Shown piece by piece: positions 5,401-12,653 of a DNA stretch of 18,284 nt. Source of the stretch: Thermoleophilia bacterium (GTDB taxonomy: Bacteria; Actinomycetota; Thermoleophilia; Gaiellales; Gaiellaceae); the NCBI GenBank assembly GCA_016844515.1, contig JAERMP010000069.1, positions 1 to 18,284 of the forward strand, written 5' to 3'. The notes beneath the pieces were generated by a model. That model did not search any database. It saw only the letters and a program-made list of their open reading frames with translations, and had not been told where the DNA came from. How positions within the stretch are numbered: position 1 is the first letter of the stretch; every line of letters starts with the position of its first letter. The position numbers and the translations under genes were made by a program.

Positions 5401-6519
5401 CTACACGCGTGCAGGCAGGATCGTCCCGCGCACCTCGCCGAGCTCACGCTCACCCGCGTGCCCGCGGATGACGACCTCGTCGTCGTCCTCGAGGAAGGTC
5501 CTCGTGCTGCCGTCGCCGAGGCGAATCGGACGCGCGCCGTTCCACGTGAGCTCGATTAGCGACCCCTCGCTCCCGTGCTCCGGTCCCGAGATGGTCCCCG
5601 AAGCGAAGAGATCGCCTGTCGCGATCGACGCGCCGTTCACGGTGGCGTGCGCGAGTTGCTGCGGCATCGTCCAGTAGAGCCCGCTTGCGTTCGTGCGGGA
5701 AACGACGGTGCCCGAGAGCTCCACCTCGAGCTCGATGTCGAGAGCGCAGTCTCCCGCGACACGTAGGTACGCGAGCGGTTCGGGGTCCTGCTTCGGTGAC
5801 GGAACGAGCCGGTCCTCGAGGAGCGCGAGAGGAGTGACCCAGGCAGAGATCGAGGTTGCGAAGGACTTCCCGAGGAAAGGCCCGAGTGGCTGGTACTCCC
5901 AGGCCTGGATGTCGCGCGCACTCCAGTCGTTCACGAGAACGACGCCGAAGACGTGGTCGCGGAAGGCCGATCCGGGCACGGGCTCCCCGAGACGGCTGCC
6001 GACCCCGACGACGAAGCCCAGCTCGAGCTCGATGTCGAGCCTCCGGCTCGGGCCGAACCGAGGGGCCGGATCGTCCGGCACCTTCGCCTGACCGCACGGC
6101 CGCACGACGGGGGTCCCGCTGACGACCACCGTTCCCGCCCGGCCGTGGTACCCGACCGGGAGCTGACGCCAATTCTCAAGGAGCGGCTCCGCATCCGGCC
6201 GGAAGAGGCGACCGAGGTTCGTGGCGTGCTCGAGCGAGGAGTAGAAGTCGACGTAGTCGCCGACCTCGATGGGAAGGTGCGTCGTCGCCTGCTCGAGCGG
6301 GATGATCTCTGCGCCGCCCGTGACGAGCTGATCGATCCGAGCCAGCGTGTCCTCCCACGCCGAGCGACCGAGAGCGAGGAACGGGTTCAGGCTGCCAACG
6401 GTGAACACCTCGCCGAGGCCCGCCGCCGCGAGATCGAGGATTCCGTGCCCGACGCGGAACCCGACTCGAGGCGCATCTCCCTCGATGGAGAAGACGCCGA
6501 ATCCGACGCCTCCGGTCAC
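5401..6519 (-). CDS. fahA: Fumarylacetoacetase
   Basis: Hydrolyses fumarylacetoacetate to fumarate and acetoacetate, the last step of tyrosine/homogentisate degradation. Active-site residues line up with mouse FAH at a constant offset of 35: Asp91 (metal), His98 (catalytic base, in SSLEHATNLG), Glu164 and Glu166 (metal, in DIELELG), Asp198 (metal, in NDWSARD) and Lys218 (in LGKS). GYHGR at 123-127 and ASGTISG near the C-terminus are also present. Length 372 aa, somewhat shorter than the 400-430 of many members, mainly at the N-terminus. The GTG at 6519 overlaps the TGA of the upstream gene (GTGA), so translation is probably coupled. Homogentisate dioxygenase and maleylacetoacetate isomerase are not in the window. 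Confidence 0.95.
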   Translation of the reverse strand: MTGGVGFGVFSIEGDAPRVGFRVGHGILDLAAAGLGEVFTVGSLNPFLALGRSAWEDTLARIDQLVTGGAEIIPLEQATTHLPIEVGDYVDFYSSLEHATNLGRLFRPDAEPLLENWRQLPVGYHGRAGTVVVSGTPVVRPCGQAKVPDDPAPRFGPSRRLDIELELGFVVGVGSRLGEPVPGSAFRDHVFGVVLVNDWSARDIQAWEYQPLGPFLGKSFATSISAWVTPLALLEDRLVPSPKQDPEPLAYLRVAGDCALDIELEVELSGTVVSRTNASGLYWTMPQQLAHATVNGASIATGDLFASGTISGPEHGSEGSLIELTWNGARPIRLGDGSTRTFLEDDDEVVIRGHAGERELGEVRGTILPARV

Positions 6520-7262
6520 AACGGGAGCACTCCGAGCGCCTCGAGCTCCTCGACCGGCTCGAAGAAGCTGCAGCTGCCGATCGAATGGAGGCGGTTCCGG
6601 CGGGCCGCTGCGAGCTCGTCCGCAGAAACAGCCCGACCCCGCCAGGAGAACGTGTATGCGTCGAGCTCGAAGACGGCGGGATCGGTTTCTGCCAGGGCTT
6701 TCTCCTCGTCGCCAAACACGACGGCGGCGAGGAGGTTCAGGAAGCCGTGCTCTCCGTTGGTTCGAACGGCGTGATGAAGCCCCGCGGTGGCCTTGAAGGC
6801 GAGATCGCGGGCGCGACAGGCGCTGACGAAGGTGGCGAGCTCCGCTGTGCTCGGGACCGACGCTCCGCCACAGCGGACTTTGCCCCGGAGCCCATGTGCC
6901 GCGAGCGCATCGAGGCGCTCCTCGAGCCCGTCGTCGAGCGGTACCTCGACATAGACCTCTGGAGCGAGGGCAGGCAGCGTTCCGAGCTCCTCTCCCATCC
7001 GCGTCTCAACGGCCTCGACGTTCGAGCCGGACGGGAGCGGCCCGTCGAGCACGGCGCTGACTCCGCGACCGACGTCGGGGAGCTCGTCGAGCCGCGTCGC
7101 TGGACAGACGAACCGCGCGAGCATGAACGCGTCTCGACTCTCTCGGGCCCGCGCGTCCTCCGCAATCGCGTCGGGCAACGGGAGCGAGGCGGGAGGGAAG
7201 AGCGGCGCGTGGTCGATCAGCCGCGAAAGCAACGCGAGTCGGGCGTCGTCGGGTACTTCCAT
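6516..7262 (-). CDS. Conserved protein of unknown function coupled to fumarylacetoacetase
   Basis: I do not recognise a characterised family. It has 248 residues, no signal peptide and no membrane segment. Conserved-looking blocks are HAPLFPPA at 18-25, FVCPATRLDEL at 51-61, GKVRCGG at 127-133, FKATAGLHHAVR at 156-167 and HGFLNLL at 172-178. Alternating short strands and helices, with Lys, Arg and His clusters at strand ends, would fit a TIM-barrel-like fold with an anion-binding pocket; that is inference. I recall similar proteins beside fumarylacetoacetase in other actinobacteria, so a role in homogentisate breakdown is plausible. The ATG at 7262 has GAAGAT six bases upstream. The stop overlaps the GTG of fumarylacetoacetase. 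Confidence 0.8.
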   Translation of the reverse strand: MEVPDDARLALLSRLIDHAPLFPPASLPLPDAIAEDARARESRDAFMLARFVCPATRLDELPDVGRGVSAVLDGPLPSGSNVEAVETRMGEELGTLPALAPEVYVEVPLDDGLEERLDALAAHGLRGKVRCGGASVPSTAELATFVSACRARDLAFKATAGLHHAVRTNGEHGFLNLLAAVVFGDEEKALAETDPAVFELDAYTFSWRGRAVSADELAAARRNRLHSIGSCSFFEPVEELEALGVLPL

Positions 7263-7268
7263 CGCCGG

Positions 7269-7274
7269 ATCTTC
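7269..7274 (-). promoter_or_regulatory. Candidate -10 box of the fumarylacetoacetase operon
   Basis: GAAGAT on the minus strand stands six bases before the ATG at 7262. It keeps only the A2 and T6 of a -10 hexamer, so it is weak on its own. The spacing agrees with the other candidates in this window. Confidence 0.25.
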
Positions 7275-7332
7275 GCAGAGGCGCGCTCAAGCGCACTCGG
7301 CGGCAGTCCGATGACGTCAGAAGCGACCTCGC

Positions 7333-9948
7333 ATGTCCGACCCTGCTCCCATCGAGCCAGCGCCACGGCCCCAGATGAGCCTCGTTTCGGCGGGCTCGGC
7401 TGAGCCGTACCGGCGGCTGGCCGAGATCTTCCATGACGTGCTCTCAGAGCAGAGCCTCGACGCGCTCCTCGACCGCATCGCGGACACACTCGCCGAGCTC
7501 ATCCCGTACGAGGACGTCCACATCTACGAGGCAGACGAGGCAAAGCGCGAGCTCATTCCGGTGCTCGCGCGCAGCAAGTGGGCGGACGAGGTCATGAGCG
7601 AGACGTTCTCCTTCGGCGAGGGGATCACCGGCTGGGCGGTCGAGCACCGCGAGGCCGTGCTCGCGAACAAGGCGCACCTCGATCCCCGCGTGCGTTTCGT
7701 CCCAGGGACGCCGATCGAGCCCGAGGCTCTCATCGCAGTGCCGCTGATCGCCCGTGGCCGGCTGAAGGGAACGCTCAACATCTACCGCGTCGGCGAGGAC
7801 GTCGTGTTCACGGAAGAGGAGTTCCTCCTCGCGAAGCGCTTCGGCGATGCGGCTGCACTCGCTATCGACAACGCTCACATCAGGGCGCGACTCGAGCACC
7901 AGGCGGAGACCGACGCGCTGACGGGCCTCTACAACCACCGCGCGTTCCACGACCGCCTGCGCCAGGCCCTCATGCGCGCCTCCGCGGAGCACGACACGGT
8001 CGCTCTCGTGATGCTGGACCTCGATGACTTCAAGAAGGTCAACGACGTCTACGGCCACGGGATCGGCGACCAGTTCCTCAGTCAGGTCGCCGACGTCCTG
8101 CGGGCGACGGTCCGCACGAGCGACGTCGTCTGTCGGGTCGGCGGCGAGGAGTTCGGCGTGATCCTGCCGTCCGGGGACCTCCGCAGCTCGATGGCGCTCG
8201 CCGAGCGCATTGGGGAGGAGCTCGGAAAGCTCGAGGCCGAAGCGGCCGGACGTCTCACGGTCTCCACGGGGATCGCGATCGGCCCGGAGCACGCAGCCAA
8301 CCCGCGCGAGCTCGTCGCGTGCGCGGAAGCGGCAATGATGACCGCGAAGACCCGCGGGAAGGGCCTCACCGTTCCGTTCGACGAGACAGAGCGCGAACGC
8401 CCGTCGGAAGCGTCGATACGGCACGACGACGTGCGCTCGATCGCGCACCTGAAGATGCTCCAGAGCCTCTCGGGGAAGCTCTCGCGGCTCAACGACGTGG
8501 CGCAAATCGGGCTCACGATCGCGGACGAGCTCCGGCTTCTCATCGACTACCACAACTGCCGCGTATTTCTCCGCGACGGGGACGACCTCGTCCCGGTGGC
8601 GTTCCGCGGAGAGCTGATGGCGGCGGAACCCGGCTCGCCCGTCGAGCTGCTCCCCACCGCTTTGGGGCGCGGCATCACGGGGCACGTGGCGGAGACCGGG
8701 GAGCCCCTTCTCGTGCATGACGCGGCCCACCACGCGTTCGGTGAGCAGATCGCCGGAACCGTGGAGATCGAAGAGTCGCTGCTTGCCGTCCCGCTGACGT
8801 TCGGGTCGCGTGTGATCGGCGTCATCGTCATCTCGAAACTCGGCCTCGACCAGTTCGATGCCGACGATCTGCGTGTGGTCGAGGTTCTTTTGTACGAGGC
8901 CCAGCGCCGAGAGGCCGAGAGCGCGAAGGCGCTTCTTGCCTTCGGTCGTGAGGTCGCGGAAGCCAAGGGGATTGCAGAGGTCGCCGAGCGCGTGGTGGAC
9001 GGCTCGACACGGATCCTCTCGAGCCCCAGCGCTTCGATCTGGCTCCAGGACTCGTCGAGCGGGGATCTCACTCGGCTTGCAGGCGTTCCTGATGATCTGC
9101 CGGAGCGGACGCACTTCTCCGCCATCCCGGCGGAGCACCTCGGACCCTGGCTCACCCGGACCGAGCCGTACTTCATCGACGCCTCCGATTACGCAGCGAT
9201 TGCGTCCCCGCCAGAGGGGACGGACGGTCGCTTCGCGGTCGCTCCGTTCGTCGTCGACGGGCGCTGGGGCGTGATCGCGGCCGCCATCCCGCAGACGACG
9301 GTCTACGGAGATCGCGAGCTGGAGCTGCTTGGCGGCATCGCGCGGCAGACCAAGCTCGCGCTCCAGAGCGCGGCGAGCTACGAGACACTCGAGCGCACCT
9401 TCCTCTCCACCGTCGAGGCCCTTGCAAACGCTCTCGAGGCGAACGACGAGTACACGTCGACGCACGCACGCTGGATCACCGATCTCGCATTGAAAGTCGG
9501 AACGGAGCTCGGGCTCGAGCCGGAGGCGCTCAAGCGCCTAGAGCTGGGCGCTCTGTTCCACGACATCGGCAAGATCGGGATCCCGTCGCGGATCCTCACC
9601 AAGACCGGCCCGCTCACCGAAGAAGAGCGTGCAATCGTCGAGACGCACCCTGTCCTCGGCGACCGGATACTCGCGCCGATCGAGCAGCTCGGAGAAGTGC
9701 GACGCATCGTCCGCAGCGCTCACGAGCACTACGACGGTGGCGGCTACCCGGATCGCCTTGCCGGCAACGAGATCCCGCTCGAGTCGCGAATCGTCCTGGC
9801 GTGCGATGCGTTCCACGCGATGACGACGGACCGCCCGTACCGCAAGACGCTCGGCGTGGAAGAGGCGCGGCGGCGTCTCGTGGAGGCGTCCGGCTCACAG
9901 TTCGATCCGCAGATCGTAGACGCGCTCCTGCGCGTCCTCGACGGTTGA
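7333..9948 (+). CDS. GAF-GGDEF-GAF-GAF-HD-GYP cyclic-di-GMP signalling protein
   Basis: A soluble sensor of 871 residues that could both make and degrade cyclic di-GMP. Domain order: GAF about 27-185, GGDEF about 190-350, GAF about 370-530, a more divergent GAF about 540-695, and HD-GYP about 700-868. The cyclase signature is GGEEF at 270-274, an active variant, with the product-inhibition site RTSD at 261-264, five residues upstream as expected. The phosphodiesterase has HD at 743-744, THPVLGDRIL, HEHYDGGGYP with GYP at 804-806, and CDAFHAMTTDRPYR. Both catalytic halves look intact. No transmembrane segment is visible, so the signal is probably cytoplasmic. ATG at 7333 is the first possible start because an in-frame TGA lies at 7312-7314. 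It has neither a clear Shine-Dalgarno nor the -10 pattern of its neighbours. Confidence 0.93.
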   Translation: MSDPAPIEPAPRPQMSLVSAGSAEPYRRLAEIFHDVLSEQSLDALLDRIADTLAELIPYEDVHIYEADEAKRELIPVLARSKWADEVMSETFSFGEGITGWAVEHREAVLANKAHLDPRVRFVPGTPIEPEALIAVPLIARGRLKGTLNIYRVGEDVVFTEEEFLLAKRFGDAAALAIDNAHIRARLEHQAETDALTGLYNHRAFHDRLRQALMRASAEHDTVALVMLDLDDFKKVNDVYGHGIGDQFLSQVADVLRATVRTSDVVCRVGGEEFGVILPSGDLRSSMALAERIGEELGKLEAEAAGRLTVSTGIAIGPEHAANPRELVACAEAAMMTAKTRGKGLTVPFDETERERPSEASIRHDDVRSIAHLKMLQSLSGKLSRLNDVAQIGLTIADELRLLIDYHNCRVFLRDGDDLVPVAFRGELMAAEPGSPVELLPTALGRGITGHVAETGEPLLVHDAAHHAFGEQIAGTVEIEESLLAVPLTFGSRVIGVIVISKLGLDQFDADDLRVVEVLLYEAQRREAESAKALLAFGREVAEAKGIAEVAERVVDGSTRILSSPSASIWLQDSSSGDLTRLAGVPDDLPERTHFSAIPAEHLGPWLTRTEPYFIDASDYAAIASPPEGTDGRFAVAPFVVDGRWGVIAAAIPQTTVYGDRELELLGGIARQTKLALQSAASYETLERTFLSTVEALANALEANDEYTSTHARWITDLALKVGTELGLEPEALKRLELGALFHDIGKIGIPSRILTKTGPLTEEERAIVETHPVLGDRILAPIEQLGEVRRIVRSAHEHYDGGGYPDRLAGNEIPLESRIVLACDAFHAMTTDRPYRKTLGVEEARRRLVEASGSQFDPQIVDALLRVLDG

Positions 9949-9966
9949 CGAGGGTCTGATACCGCG

Positions 9967-10386
9967 CTATCGGACGCGCACTGTGAGCCTGAGGAAGTTG
10001 TCCTCGCCAAGCGTCTCGAGGCCAATCTCGTCTGACGTCTGGACGTTCTTGGCGACGAGCTTGTACAGGCCGGCTTTCCTGAACACGAGCGTCCGTGTCG
10101 TCCCCGTGTACAGCCGCGATCCGCCGAGAGCGAGCTTGGGCCCGGCCGTCTGCCTGAGCTCGAAATCCATCGGGCAGGAAGCCCGGAGCTTGAGCCGTGT
10201 GCCAGGCTTGACGGAGATCGTCGCCGCCGGTCCGAGCGACCTCGACCCAGTCGACCAGACGTGGCAATTGCGGACGACGTGCACGATCGACAATGCGAGC
10301 GTGGAAGCCTGAGTTGACGCAATAGCGATGGGAACCATCGTTACGGCAGCGCCGACGAGAAGCACGAGCGCCAACCGTCGCTTCAT
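9967..10386 (-). CDS. Small exported beta-rich protein, possibly cupredoxin-like
   Basis: 139 residues with a signal peptide (MKRRLALVLLVGAAVTMVPIA) and a likely cleavage near residues 24-27. The mature part is a short beta-rich domain. It includes HVVRNCHVW with His36, Cys41 and His42, SCPMDF with Cys71 and Met73, and the C-terminal strand FLRLTVRVR. The alternating strands and the Gly-Leu-Tyr turn (GLYKLVAKN at 106-114) recall cupredoxins. The His/Cys/Met set could bind copper, but the usual C-terminal C-x-H-x-M loop is absent, so this is weak. Cys41 and Cys71 could form a disulfide. ATG at 10386 is preceded by TACCCT and six bases, so the message is probably leaderless. It is divergent from the MMPL transporter. 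Confidence 0.75.
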   Translation of the reverse strand: MKRRLALVLLVGAAVTMVPIAIASTQASTLALSIVHVVRNCHVWSTGSRSLGPAATISVKPGTRLKLRASCPMDFELRQTAGPKLALGGSRLYTGTTRTLVFRKAGLYKLVAKNVQTSDEIGLETLGEDNFLRLTVRVR

Positions 10387-10392
10387 GTGAGC

Positions 10393-10437
10393 AGGGTAGC
10401 CGAGCGCCGGTGCGCGCTGGGGCGACTGGGCTACGCT
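10393..10437. promoter_or_regulatory. Divergent leaderless-type promoters for the exported protein and the MMPL gene
   Basis: On the minus strand TACCCT (10398-10393) is followed by six bases and the ATG at 10386. On the plus strand TACGCT (10432-10437) is followed by seven bases and the GTG at 10445. The 33 bases between the hexamers hold no clear -35 box. Both genes are likely to be transcribed from this small region, possibly under common control. Confidence 0.5.
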
Positions 10438-10444
10438 ACGTCGC

Positions 10445-12598
10445 GTGCCCGAGCGTTGGACCCGCACAGTCCTGCGCTTTCGCGCCTTCGTCCTCGTCTG
10501 CTGGCTCGTGGTGCTGGTCGCGGGCTCGCTCGGTGCCGCAGCGCTGCCTCGGCTTCTCTCCAACTCGTACGCGGTGCCTGGAACCGAGTCCGAGCGTGCC
10601 CGGACGCTCCTGGAAGGACAGTTCGGCGAGCAGCCCGAGGGGACGTTCATCGTCGTCTTCGAGGTGACCCGGTCGTCGACAGAGCTCGAAGCAGAACTGA
10701 AACGCCGCCTCGTACGCGCCGCGGCTCTGGTTCCGACCGGTCGAGCACGCGAGCTCCGCGACGGCGACAGGATCCTGTACGGGGAGATCGCGACGAATCT
10801 CGACCTCTCGCGGGCCAAGGGATATACGGAGACGCTGCGAGAGTCGCTCCGAGCAGAAGGGGGGCCACGCGCTTACGTCACGGGACAGCCGGCCCTCCAA
10901 CACGACCTCGACCCCGTCGTCCGGCAGGATCTTCGTCGAGCCGAGCTCGTCACAGTACCGATCGCGCTTGCGATCCTCGTCGCGGTCTTCGGGCTCTCGC
11001 TCGCCGTCTTCGTTCCCCTGCTCTTCGCCGCCTGCACGATCACGGCCACACTCGGGATCGTCTACCTGATCGCACACACAACCGCGATGACGACATACGC
11101 CACGGCGCTCGTCGAGCTCATCGGACTAGGGCTGGCGATCGACTACTCGCTCCTGATCGTCCATCGATTCGAAGAGGAGCTGCCCGTCGACGGATCGAGC
11201 GACGATGCAGTGGTTCGCACGATGGCGACCGCCGGTCGTGCGGTTGTCTCCTCCGGGCTTGCTGTCGCGATCGGGCTCGCAGTGCTGCTGCTCGTACCGG
11301 TGCCCTTCATCCGATCACTCGGGATCGCCGGGCTCCTCGTTCCCTTGGTTTCGATCGTCGCGGTCTTGACGCTCCAACCTGCTCTGCTCTCGATACTCGG
11401 AGAACGGGGTGTGCGGCGACTCGGAGCAGAGAGGAGGCGCGTCAGCACGCCGGAACCCGCCGACGACTTCGAGTCATCCTTCTGGATGCGGCTCGCCCGG
11501 GCCATCCTGGGCCACCCTCGAATGCTCCTCGTGCTCGGAGTGCTGGTGTTGGGCGCAGCCTCAGTTCCATTCCTCTCCCTCAGCCTCTCCCCGGGCTCGA
11601 TCTCGACCCTCCCTGCGACGCCCGAGGCGGTTCAGGGTTTTGGCCGACTTAGTGACGGTGTCGCGCCGGGAGCGGTGACACCGACGCAGATCGTCGTCGA
11701 TGGGAACGTCTCCGACGGGACTCATGCCCGCGCGGTACGGGGCGCCATCGATCGACTCGCCGACGACCTCTTCCGCGACCCCGAGGTCTTGCTCGTCGCG
11801 AGCGGCTCGCGGAAGCCATACGTCGACGAGACCGGCCGCTTTGCCCGCGTCATCGTCGTCGGCAGACACGAGTACGGCGCCGAGCCGTCGCGACAGCTCG
11901 TGCGCCGGCTTCGTGATGATCTCGTACCGGGCGCAGGTTTCCCGCCGGGTGTCGCCGTGAGCTCGGGCGGTGTTCCGCCTCAGGGCGTCGATTTCCTCGA
12001 CCGCGCATACGCGAACCTCCTCTGGATCATCCTCGCGGTGCTCGCGTTGACGTATGTCGTCCTGCTGCGCGCATTTCGCTCGCTTCTGCTCCCGCTCACG
12101 GGCGTGTTGCTCAATCTCCTCACGGTCTCCGCTGTGTGCGGACTCCTCGTGCTCGTGTTCCAGTGGGACGTGGGACGCTCGCTTCTCGGCGCCCCGGAGA
12201 CGTCGGCGATCGAGGCATGGGTCCCATTACTCCTCTTCGCGACGCTCTTCGGGCTTTCGATGGACTACGAGGTGTTTCTCGTTTCCCGGATGCGCGAGGC
12301 ATGGGACGAAGTGCCTGACAACGGCCGGGCGATCGCCTACGGCCTTGCCCGGTCCGGGCGCGTCGTCACCGCAGCGGCGGCGATCATGATCGTGGCGTTC
12401 GCGGGCTTCGTCGCCGGTCGAGTGGTCGGGCTCCAGCAACTGGGGTTCGGTCTCGCACTCGGTGTCCTCCTGGACGCAACCATCGTGCGGATGCTCGTGC
12501 TCCCCTCGCTGATGGTCGTCCTCGGCCGCTACACCTGGTGGCTCCCAGCGTCCGTCGCCCGTCTCGTTCGAGTCGAGCCGTCGCCACTTCGCCCATGA
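10445..12598 (+). CDS. MMPL-family (RND-type) membrane transporter
   Basis: A proton-driven exporter of lipids or hydrophobic compounds in the cytoplasmic membrane. The 717 residues show the duplicated plan of the family: one membrane helix (about 12-35), an extracytoplasmic loop, then five helices (about 165-320), repeated with helices from about 368 and about 520-700. The proton-relay motifs are GLGLAIDYSLL, with Asp near 232, and GLSMDYEVFLVSRMREA, with Asp near 606. It is shorter than mycobacterial MmpL3 (no long C-terminal tail) and closer to the short YdfJ-like members. The GTG start has TACGCT seven bases upstream. No TetR regulator and no obvious lipid-synthesis gene are adjacent. The divergent small exported protein is the only candidate partner. 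Transcription ends at the hairpin at 12602. Confidence 0.92.
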   Translation: MPERWTRTVLRFRAFVLVCWLVVLVAGSLGAAALPRLLSNSYAVPGTESERARTLLEGQFGEQPEGTFIVVFEVTRSSTELEAELKRRLVRAAALVPTGRARELRDGDRILYGEIATNLDLSRAKGYTETLRESLRAEGGPRAYVTGQPALQHDLDPVVRQDLRRAELVTVPIALAILVAVFGLSLAVFVPLLFAACTITATLGIVYLIAHTTAMTTYATALVELIGLGLAIDYSLLIVHRFEEELPVDGSSDDAVVRTMATAGRAVVSSGLAVAIGLAVLLLVPVPFIRSLGIAGLLVPLVSIVAVLTLQPALLSILGERGVRRLGAERRRVSTPEPADDFESSFWMRLARAILGHPRMLLVLGVLVLGAASVPFLSLSLSPGSISTLPATPEAVQGFGRLSDGVAPGAVTPTQIVVDGNVSDGTHARAVRGAIDRLADDLFRDPEVLLVASGSRKPYVDETGRFARVIVVGRHEYGAEPSRQLVRRLRDDLVPGAGFPPGVAVSSGGVPPQGVDFLDRAYANLLWIILAVLALTYVVLLRAFRSLLLPLTGVLLNLLTVSAVCGLLVLVFQWDVGRSLLGAPETSAIEAWVPLLLFATLFGLSMDYEVFLVSRMREAWDEVPDNGRAIAYGLARSGRVVTAAAAIMIVAFAGFVAGRVVGLQQLGFGLALGVLLDATIVRMLVLPSLMVVLGRYTWWLPASVARLVRVEPSPLRP

Positions 12599-12601
12599 CG
12601 C

Positions 12602-12631
12602 CCGGAAGGGCGCCTTTCGGCGCCCTTCCGG
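12602..12631. terminator. Strong 13-bp-stem hairpin between convergent genes
   Basis: Arms CCGGAAGGGCGCC (12602-12614) and GGCGCCCTTCCGG (12619-12631) pair perfectly around the loop TTTC. The hairpin starts three bases after the MMPL stop and lies 22 bases beyond the last codon of the minus-strand exported-protein operon. There is no T tract, so it would be an I-shaped terminator of the kind common in actinobacteria, working in both directions. Confidence 0.85.
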
Positions 12632-12653
12632 AGGAGGGCAGAGAGTCGCTCTC

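Noticed and set aside
4338..5453. A 371-codon minus-strand frame over HMG-CoA lyase and the DsrE gene
   Set aside because: Both underlying genes have intact catalytic or family motifs. This frame has none and is a shadow.
7312..7319. The palindrome TGACGTCA upstream of the GGDEF gene as an operator
   Set aside because: It is only eight bases, occurs once, and contains the in-frame TGA before the start. Chance is enough to explain it.
7444..9465. A 673-codon open frame antisense to the GAF-GGDEF-HD-GYP gene
   Set aside because: It lies wholly inside a well-supported gene. Its translation is Arg/Glu-rich with no domain, as expected for the opposite strand of GC-rich coding DNA.
9949..9966. 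A terminator between the GGDEF gene and the convergent exported-protein gene
   Set aside because: Only 18 bases separate the stops and I find no stable hairpin there.
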